Positions 43,527 through 49,432 of a DNA stretch of 49,432 nt are shown here, piece after piece. The notes under the pieces were generated by a model. It saw only the letters and a program-made list of their open reading frames with translations. It was not told the origin of the DNA and searched no databases. Position numbers and translations under genes: made by a program. The DNA lies in the NCBI GenBank assembly GCA_943328505.2, contig CALQAH020000011.1, positions 1 through 49,432 on the forward strand, read 5' to 3'. Numbering within the stretch: the first letter of the stretch is position 1; each line of letters starts with the position of its first letter. Origin of the DNA: Rhizobium sp. Q54 (lineage in GTDB: Bacteria > Bacteroidota > Bacteroidia > Flavobacteriales > Flavobacteriaceae).

Positions 43527-46388
43527 ATGAAAAAAATTATTTACTTGCATTTTGTAATATTATTTTCAATAACCACTTTTGCTCAAATATCTTGGCAAGG
43601 GGGAACAAATCCAGACGCAACGGCATCAGCGACTATACTCTTTGACAAAACAGGAACTCCTTTAGCAACCTATACAGGAACTATATATGCTCATACAGGT
43701 GTTACTCTAAATAGTGCAGCTTGGCAAAATGTTAAAGGTAGTTGGGCTAATAACACTACTCAACCCGCTTTAACTTTGGTTTCAGGAAATATCTATAAAC
43801 TTGATATAACACCATCTATTTTAAACTTTTATAATGTAGCATCAGGTTCTGTAACCAAAATTAATATTGTTTTTAGAAATGCTGCGGGAAGTGCACAATC
43901 AACTGATTTAACCCTTAATGTTGGTGCATTCCAATCCCTTTTAGCAACACCTGCCGAATTTAGCAACACTATTCTTAATAGCGGGCAAAACTTACTGATA
44001 ACTGCTAATAACACTAACGGTAACGCTTCCTATAATTTGTTAGCTAATGGGGTTAGTGTAAGTACATCTAACGGAACATCATTTAGTTATACAGACACCA
44101 ATATAACAGTAAACAAAACATATGATTTACAAATTACACAAGGAATAACTTTGTTTTCAAAGAAATTTGGTGTTATTGTAAATGCTGGGACAACTTCCCA
44201 AGCAATGAGTGCTGGATTAGAAGATGGAATAAATTATAATACTTCGGATGCCTCTAAAGCAACATTAGTGCTTACAGCTCCAGGAAAAGATTTTGTTTAT
44301 GTAGCGGGTAGTTTTAATAACTATCAACCAGGAACAAATTATTTGATGAAGAAAGATCCTTCAACAAATAAGTTTTGGTTAGAACTTACCGGTTTAACTT
44401 CCGGGACACAATACAATTACCAATATTGGGTAGTTGACTCAACACCAACAACCAATTCTCCGGCTGTGGTTAAAACAGCGGATCCTTATTCTACTTTGGT
44501 TTTGTCACCTTTTGACGATCCATACATTTCAGCAGCTTCTTATCCAAATATGCCAGCTTATCCAGCAGGTCAAGAAAGAGAAGTTACTGTTTTACAAACT
44601 GGTCAAACAACATACAATTGGAGTTCGGCTACAACAGGTTTTGTGAAACCTAAAAAAGAAGATTTAATCGTATACGAGGTTTTAATTAGAGATTTTGATG
44701 CTAATAGAAACTTTCAAGATTTAATAAACAGAATTGATTACTTTCGAAATTTAAAAATCAATGCAATAGAATTGATGCCAGTTATGGAATTTGAAGGCAA
44801 TGAAGGTTGGGGTTATAATCCATCCTTTCATATGGCTTTAGATAAATTTTATGGCGCAAAAGATAAAATGAAAGAGTTTATAGATTTATGCCATCAAAAT
44901 GGAATTGCAGTAATTTTAGATGTAGCTTTAAATCACGCTTTTGGAAGAAGTCCACTTGTAAGAATGTGGATGAAAGATTCCGATGGAGATGGTTGGGGTG
45001 ATGCTGCTTCTGACAACCCTTATTTTAATGAGTTTGCAAAACATAGTTATGGTATTGGTAACGATTTTAATCATTCATCATCATATACTAATTACTATAC
45101 GAAAAGAGTTGTTAAACAATGGATTCAAGAATTTAAAATTGATGGATTTCGATGGGATTTAACCAAAGGATTTACACAAGCTTGTTCATCGGGAGATGAT
45201 ACTTGTACAAATGCCTACCAAGCAGATAGAGTTGCAATTCTTAAAGATTATGCTGATTATAGTTGGAGTTTAGATCCAAATCACATTGCAATATTTGAAC
45301 ATCTAGGATCTTCTAACGAAGAACAACAATGGGCAAATTACAGAATTGGTGAAACACCTAGTAAAGGAGTTTTAATGTGGGGTGAATCAACTTATCCCTA
45401 CACACAACTAATGGAAGGCTATTCTACAGGAGCTGACATCTCTGGTATTGGGCATGTTAGTCGTGGTTTTACTGCCAAAAGATTAATAGGTTATACAGAA
45501 AGTCATGATAAAGAAAAATTAGTATATAGTGGAACAGCCTATGGAAATGGAAGTGGAGCTGCCCCAGTTCTTGGCAATTTAAATAATGCAATTGGAAGAA
45601 TGTCTGCAATTGGAGCCATTTCTTTACTTATTCCAGGACCAAAAATGATCTGGCATTTCGCCGATTTAGGATACGATGATTCTATTTATACTTGTACCGA
45701 TGGAACAGTTAATACGGAAGCAGATGTCACCACTGGAGATTGTAAATTATCTACAAAACCTCAAGAACAATGGACCAATAACTGGTTGACAACTCCAAAT
45801 AGACTTCAAGTTTATAATGATTGGAAAAGGTTAATTCAATTAAAAATTGATGAACCAGTTTTTGAAGGAGATTATGCAATTAGCCCAGATGTTAGTAATA
45901 TTAAACAAAGAGTTTATGTTTACAACAATTCATTCCCTTCAACACAATTGAAAAATGTAGTTATAATTACAAATTTCTCTGTAGCAACTCAAAATGTAAA
46001 TCCAAGTTTTCCATATACTGGGAATTGGTATAATCTAATGGATAATATGCCTTATGTTGTGACAAATGCAACTGCTACCATTTCTCTTCCTCCTGGCGGT
46101 TTTAGAGTGTATGGTAATCAACCAGCAACAACACTTGGTAACAATGAATTTAATCCAATCAATAAAATAAGTTTGTTTCCAAATCCAACTTCAGGGTTAT
46201 TTACTATAAATGGCGAAGTTGCTAAAGTTCAAGTGTTTTCAATAACAGAACAATTAGTAAAATCGTTTAACGCTATTTCTTCAGAAGGCTACCAATTTGA
46301 TATCAATGATTTAAATAGAGGTGTCTATTTAGTTAAAGCTTTTGATGTAAATAATAGTTCAAAAACAATGAAGTTAATCAAACAATAA
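43527..46388 (+). CDS. T9SS-secreted GH13 alpha-amylase (functional SusG counterpart)
   Basis: A 953-residue secreted amylase. The signal peptide ends at TTFAQ (residue 20). The N-terminal region (20-220) has two beta-rich modules, followed by a CBM48/E-set-like domain (about 245-335, FVYVAGSFNNYQPG) and a GH13 barrel (about 380-780). Catalytic residues are D544 in DGFRWDLTKGF, E591 in IAIFEHLGSS and D661 in YTESHDKEKL. VILDVALNHAFGRSP is region I. The last ~80 residues (LFPNPTSGLFTING ... KLIKQ) are a T9SS type A sorting domain. It should cut starch outside the cell. Unlike lipoprotein SusG of Bacteroides it depends on type IX secretion. It is preceded by a hairpin terminator and followed by another. 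Confidence 0.92.
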   Translation: MKKIIYLHFVILFSITTFAQISWQGGTNPDATASATILFDKTGTPLATYTGTIYAHTGVTLNSAAWQNVKGSWANNTTQPALTLVSGNIYKLDITPSILNFYNVASGSVTKINIVFRNAAGSAQSTDLTLNVGAFQSLLATPAEFSNTILNSGQNLLITANNTNGNASYNLLANGVSVSTSNGTSFSYTDTNITVNKTYDLQITQGITLFSKKFGVIVNAGTTSQAMSAGLEDGINYNTSDASKATLVLTAPGKDFVYVAGSFNNYQPGTNYLMKKDPSTNKFWLELTGLTSGTQYNYQYWVVDSTPTTNSPAVVKTADPYSTLVLSPFDDPYISAASYPNMPAYPAGQEREVTVLQTGQTTYNWSSATTGFVKPKKEDLIVYEVLIRDFDANRNFQDLINRIDYFRNLKINAIELMPVMEFEGNEGWGYNPSFHMALDKFYGAKDKMKEFIDLCHQNGIAVILDVALNHAFGRSPLVRMWMKDSDGDGWGDAASDNPYFNEFAKHSYGIGNDFNHSSSYTNYYTKRVVKQWIQEFKIDGFRWDLTKGFTQACSSGDDTCTNAYQADRVAILKDYADYSWSLDPNHIAIFEHLGSSNEEQQWANYRIGETPSKGVLMWGESTYPYTQLMEGYSTGADISGIGHVSRGFTAKRLIGYTESHDKEKLVYSGTAYGNGSGAAPVLGNLNNAIGRMSAIGAISLLIPGPKMIWHFADLGYDDSIYTCTDGTVNTEADVTTGDCKLSTKPQEQWTNNWLTTPNRLQVYNDWKRLIQLKIDEPVFEGDYAISPDVSNIKQRVYVYNNSFPSTQLKNVVIITNFSVATQNVNPSFPYTGNWYNLMDNMPYVVTNATATISLPPGGFRVYGNQPATTLGNNEFNPINKISLFPNPTSGLFTINGEVAKVQVFSITEQLVKSFNAISSEGYQFDINDLNRGVYLVKAFDVNNSSKTMKLIKQ

Positions 46389-46410
46389 AGTTAGAGTTAG
46401 TTATATTTTA

Positions 46411-46446
46411 AAAAAAAGCCATGTCTTCATAACATGGCTTTTTTTA
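46411..46446. terminator. Intrinsic terminator after the secreted amylase
   Basis: AAGCCATGT (46416-46424) pairs with ACATGGCTT (46432-46440) around a 7-nt loop, flanked by A and T tracts. It closes the plus-strand starch operon and lies 45 nt before the AsmA-family gene. Confidence 0.88.
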
Positions 46447-46490
46447 TTTAAATTCTTGTTTTGCAATTAATTGAATAGTATTTTAGCGCT

Positions 46491-49268
46491 ATGAAAAAAC
46501 CGCCAAAATCATTTGTCTTTAAAACATTAAAAATATCAGGAATCATTTTTGGATCCTTATTAGTATTAATGTTTTTATTTCCAATTTTATTTCCTGGTAA
46601 AATTGCAGAAGAAGTTAAATCTTTTGCAAACAACAAAATTAAAGGAGAATTAAATTTTGAAGCAGCCAATCTTTCATTTTTTAATCATTTTCCATCATTA
46701 ACATTGACCTTAACTGAATTTTCATTAAAAGGATCTGCGCCTTATAAAAACGAAAAATTGGTCGCAGCTAACGAAATATCTTTTGGAATAAATTTGAAAT
46801 CATTATTTTTTGATAAAAAAGTTAACATCGATAAAATATATGTTTCAAATGCACTAATTAATGTTTTAGTAAATGAAAAAGGAGAAGCAAATTATAATGT
46901 ATACGCGTCGCAAGAAACCTCTAAAGTTCAAGATTCATCAACAACTACGTTACGTTTAGAAAAAATTGCCCTAAAAAATTGTCATTTAATTTATAATGAC
47001 AAATCTACAAAAGTAGTAATTGACGCTAAAGGATTCAATTATGTTGGTAATGGTGATTTAGACAAAGCCGTTTTCGATTTATATACCGAAGCCAAAATTG
47101 ATTCATTTGATTTTACATATGATGGCGAACAGTATTTAAAAAATAAAAAAGTAAAAGCAGATCTTATTACAAAAATCAATACCAATTCGTTGGCATTTAT
47201 TTTTAAAGAAAATAATTTAAGAATAAATAAGTTGCCAGTTGAATTCAAAGGAAAATTTAATTTTTTAAGCAATGGTTTTGATATGGATTTTAACATTAAA
47301 TCCCAAAACAGCAAACTCAACGATTTTTTCACAGCATTACCGCCAAGTTTTGTGACTTGGTTAGATAAATCAAAGGTAAAAGGAAGTACGGATTTATTAC
47401 TTACCTTAAAAGGTAAATACATCGCCGAAAAAAATCAAAAACCCGATTTAGCTTTTAATATCAAAATCCGTGATGGATTTATCAATTATAACAACGCGCC
47501 ATTTCCAGCATCTAACATATTTTTCAATTTTGATACCAAATTGCCTTCATTGGATACGGAGAAATTAAAAGTCAATATTGATTCTATTTTCTTCAATGTT
47601 GATAAAGATTATGTTAGAGCCATTATCAAAACAGAAGGATTGTCTACTCCAAAAATTGATGCTAAAATAAATTCTAAATTAGATTTGGCTAAAATGAATC
47701 GCGCGTTTGGTATTCAAAACATGGATTTGAAAGGCAACCTGAATATCGATATCAATGCAAAAGGAATTTATGACAAAAAGAATAATAGAGTTCCGGTTAC
47801 TAAAGGTTTAATTTCACTGAAAAATGGTTTTGTAAAGTCAATTTATTACCCAAATCCTATTAAAAACATCAATTTACTAGCCAATATTTCAGACCAAGCC
47901 GGTACATTAGAAGATTTGAAAATTGCCATTACACCAGCCTCGTTAGAATTCGAAGGCAAACCTATTTATGTAACCGCTAATCTTGTAAACTTTAATAATA
48001 TCTCCTATGATATTAAAGCCAAAGGAGAATTGGATGTCGCAAAAATATATAAAGTTTTCTCTAAAAAAGGATTGGATTTAGAAGGGTACATTAAAGCAGA
48101 CCTTGCATTTAAAGGCAAACAAAATGATGTAGTAAATGGTGATTATGCCAAACTTCAAAATAGTGGAACGCTTAAAATAATAAACATCAAAACTACTTCG
48201 GAATTTTTTCCAAAACCATTTGTCATAAAAGAAGGTCTGTTTACTTTCAACCAAGACAAAATGAATTTTAATGATTTCTTAGCTACTTATGGTGAGTCTG
48301 ATTTTAAAATGAATGGCTTCATGCAAAATGTAATTGATTATGCCCTTTCATACAAATCCATTTTAAAAGGAAACTTCAGTGTACAATCCGATTATATTAA
48401 TGTTGACGAATTCATGCAGCCAGCAAATGAATCTACTATACAACCCAAACCACAAGATTCAACCGTAATTGCATCACCAACAGGAATTGTTACCATTCCT
48501 ATAAATCTTGATTTGCAATTAAACGCCACAGCATCGAAAATCAATTTTAAAGAATTAAAATTAGAGAATCTAAAAGGGAATTTAAACATTCAAAACGGAA
48601 AACTAAAATTAGATAATTCAGGATTTGATATTATTGGGTGTGCTGTTAAAATGGATGCGGTGTACGCTAGCGAAGGAACTCAAAAAGCCATTTTTGGTTT
48701 TGATGTACTAGCCAAAAATTTTGATGTAAAACGCGCCTATACCGAAATTAGAATGTTCCGAGAAATGGCAACAGCAGCCGAAAATGCCGAAGGGATTATT
48801 TCTTTAGATTATAAAGTTGTGGGGAATTTGGATGCGAATATGTTACCAATTTATCCTTCTTTGACGGGTGGTGGAACGCTATCGGTAAGAAAAGTAAAAA
48901 TGAAAGGATTTAAAATGTTTGGCGCTGTGGGAGATAAAACAGCAAATGAAGCCATCAAAAATCCAGATTTGTCCAAAGTAGATATTAAAACCACCATAAA
49001 AAACAACCTCATTACCATAGAACGCTTCAAGTTTAAAGTGGCTGGTTTCCGCCCAAGAATTGAAGGGCAAACGAGTTTTGATGGCAAATTAAACATCAAA
49101 ATGCGATTGGGATTACCACCGTTAGGAATTATTGGAATTCCACTTACTATTACGGGAACTCAAGACGAACCAATTGTAAAATTAGGAAGAAAAACCGAAG
49201 ATTTACAAGAAACGGAATACAATGATGGAGTGGTAACACCTGCTGCAACGGAGGTAAAAACGCAGTAG
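46491..49268 (+). CDS. AsmA-family envelope protein
   Basis: A 925-residue protein with one N-terminal membrane helix (ISGIIFGSLLVLMFLFPILFP, from about residue 15) and a long periplasmic beta-rich body. The start IAEEVKSFANNKIKGELNFEAANLSFFNHFPSLTL matches the AsmA/TamB-like N-terminal part. The repeated pattern of short strands (DLKGNLNIDINAKGIYDKK) fits the beta-taco fold of lipid-transport proteins. The AsmA C-terminal region (GTLSVRKVKMKGFKMFG ... IKMRLGLPPLGIIGIPLTITGTQ) is present. Such proteins are linked to moving phospholipids to the outer membrane. It lies between the starch operon terminator and the right-hand IS element and is probably expressed on its own. Confidence 0.88.
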   Translation: MKKPPKSFVFKTLKISGIIFGSLLVLMFLFPILFPGKIAEEVKSFANNKIKGELNFEAANLSFFNHFPSLTLTLTEFSLKGSAPYKNEKLVAANEISFGINLKSLFFDKKVNIDKIYVSNALINVLVNEKGEANYNVYASQETSKVQDSSTTTLRLEKIALKNCHLIYNDKSTKVVIDAKGFNYVGNGDLDKAVFDLYTEAKIDSFDFTYDGEQYLKNKKVKADLITKINTNSLAFIFKENNLRINKLPVEFKGKFNFLSNGFDMDFNIKSQNSKLNDFFTALPPSFVTWLDKSKVKGSTDLLLTLKGKYIAEKNQKPDLAFNIKIRDGFINYNNAPFPASNIFFNFDTKLPSLDTEKLKVNIDSIFFNVDKDYVRAIIKTEGLSTPKIDAKINSKLDLAKMNRAFGIQNMDLKGNLNIDINAKGIYDKKNNRVPVTKGLISLKNGFVKSIYYPNPIKNINLLANISDQAGTLEDLKIAITPASLEFEGKPIYVTANLVNFNNISYDIKAKGELDVAKIYKVFSKKGLDLEGYIKADLAFKGKQNDVVNGDYAKLQNSGTLKIINIKTTSEFFPKPFVIKEGLFTFNQDKMNFNDFLATYGESDFKMNGFMQNVIDYALSYKSILKGNFSVQSDYINVDEFMQPANESTIQPKPQDSTVIASPTGIVTIPINLDLQLNATASKINFKELKLENLKGNLNIQNGKLKLDNSGFDIIGCAVKMDAVYASEGTQKAIFGFDVLAKNFDVKRAYTEIRMFREMATAAENAEGIISLDYKVVGNLDANMLPIYPSLTGGGTLSVRKVKMKGFKMFGAVGDKTANEAIKNPDLSKVDIKTTIKNNLITIERFKFKVAGFRPRIEGQTSFDGKLNIKMRLGLPPLGIIGIPLTITGTQDEPIVKLGRKTEDLQETEYNDGVVTPAATEVKTQ

Positions 49269-49290
49269 ATAGTAATTTTTTATTTTGTCT

Positions 49291-49432
49291 TGTCCTGAAA
49301 TAGCGATACACAAAAAGTATCCTTATGGAAAATCCTAAAGAAAGTCGCTATGTAAAGCGCACACAAAAAGACTACACTATGTCTTTTAAATTACAAATTG
49401 TTCAAGAAATAGAACGCGGTAAGCTATCAACA
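49291..49432 (+). mobile_element. Left end of a second IS3-family element, truncated by the window edge
   Basis: The presumed end starts TGTCCTGAAATAGCGATACA near 49291, 23 bp after the AsmA stop codon. A transposase gene begins 34 bases inside. The right terminus and most of the transposase lie outside the window. The end sequence and protein differ from the element at 1-1438, so it is a separate IS type. Confidence 0.7.
49325..49432 (+). CDS. IS3-family transposase OrfA, N-terminal fragment
   Basis: Thirty-six codons are open to the last base: MENPKESRYVKRTQ, then KDYTMSFKLQIVQEIERGKL. The FKLQIVQEIERG core is the first helix of the helix-turn-helix domain of IS3-type OrfA proteins and is common in flavobacterial IS elements. 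The gene is cut by the window end rather than by a stop codon. Because it is so short, the family call rests on this motif and the IS-like sequence upstream. Confidence 0.75.
   Translation, partial: MENPKESRYVKRTQKDYTMSFKLQIVQEIERGKLST

Noticed and set aside
47039..47422. A 127-codon minus-strand frame inside the AsmA-family gene
   Set aside because: Antisense to a well-supported protein; the frame has no known motif.

Overview
The window looks like a member of the Bacteroidota, most likely Flavobacterium or a close relative. The evidence is the AT-rich DNA, the type IX secretion (T9SS) C-terminal sorting domains, Bacteroidota-type -7 boxes (TAnnTTTG), a SusC/SusD system, a mevalonate route to isoprenoids, and dispersed repeats of a kind seen in flavobacterial intergenic DNA. 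The first base is the terminus of an IS3-family element and the last bases lie inside the first gene of a different one. This suggests the window is a whole contig whose assembly stopped at two repeats. I saw no rRNA, tRNA or CRISPR array, and no gene-free stretch longer than about 230 bases.

Layout. 1-1438: complete IS3-type element with orfA/orfB and a -1 frameshift signal. 1459-8818: housekeeping and secreted genes, all on the minus strand: a T9SS-secreted lipase-like protein, pruA (proline catabolism), a DUF885 lipoprotein, an NTF2-like protein and an RsuA/RluB-type pseudouridine synthase. 8914-9037: a composite palindromic repeat. 9048-12015: a minus-strand isoprenoid operon (mvaD, a GHMP kinase of mevalonate-kinase type, a UbiA prenyltransferase). 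12105-12581: divergent tspO. 12635-23307: three large paralogous T9SS cell-surface proteins built from CUB-like, FN3, choice-of-anchor-L and shared C-terminal modules, each with its own near-identical promoter. 23373-25277: a BaiN/HI0933-type flavoprotein and a glycerophosphodiester phosphodiesterase.

25363-46388 is a starch/maltodextrin utilization locus. A minus-strand arm encodes an MFS sugar transporter, beta-phosphoglucomutase, GH65 maltose phosphorylase, a GxxExxY protein, a GH13 neopullulanase-like enzyme, a GH31 alpha-glucosidase and a lipoprotein GH13 amylase. A LacI-family regulator separates it from a plus-strand arm encoding SusC, SusD, SusE/F and a T9SS-secreted GH13 amylase. Inferred flow: the secreted amylase cuts starch outside the cell. 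SusE/F and SusD bind the oligosaccharides and SusC imports them. Periplasmic GH13 and GH31 enzymes shorten them. The MFS carrier takes up maltose, GH65 phosphorolyses it to glucose plus beta-glucose-1-phosphate, and beta-phosphoglucomutase makes glucose-6-phosphate. The 226-bp lacI/susC gap carries a perfect 14-bp LacI-type operator palindrome and a perfect 13-bp inverted repeat around it. An intrinsic-terminator hairpin sits only 14 nt before the secreted amylase.

46491-49268 encodes a large AsmA-family envelope protein. 49291 to the end is the truncated second IS3-type element.

The starch locus is of a known general type. I did not find a clearly new biological system. The best candidates for new biology are regulatory (operator plus inverted repeat, hairpin before the amylase), the repeat families that overlap gene starts, and the three-gene surface-protein array.
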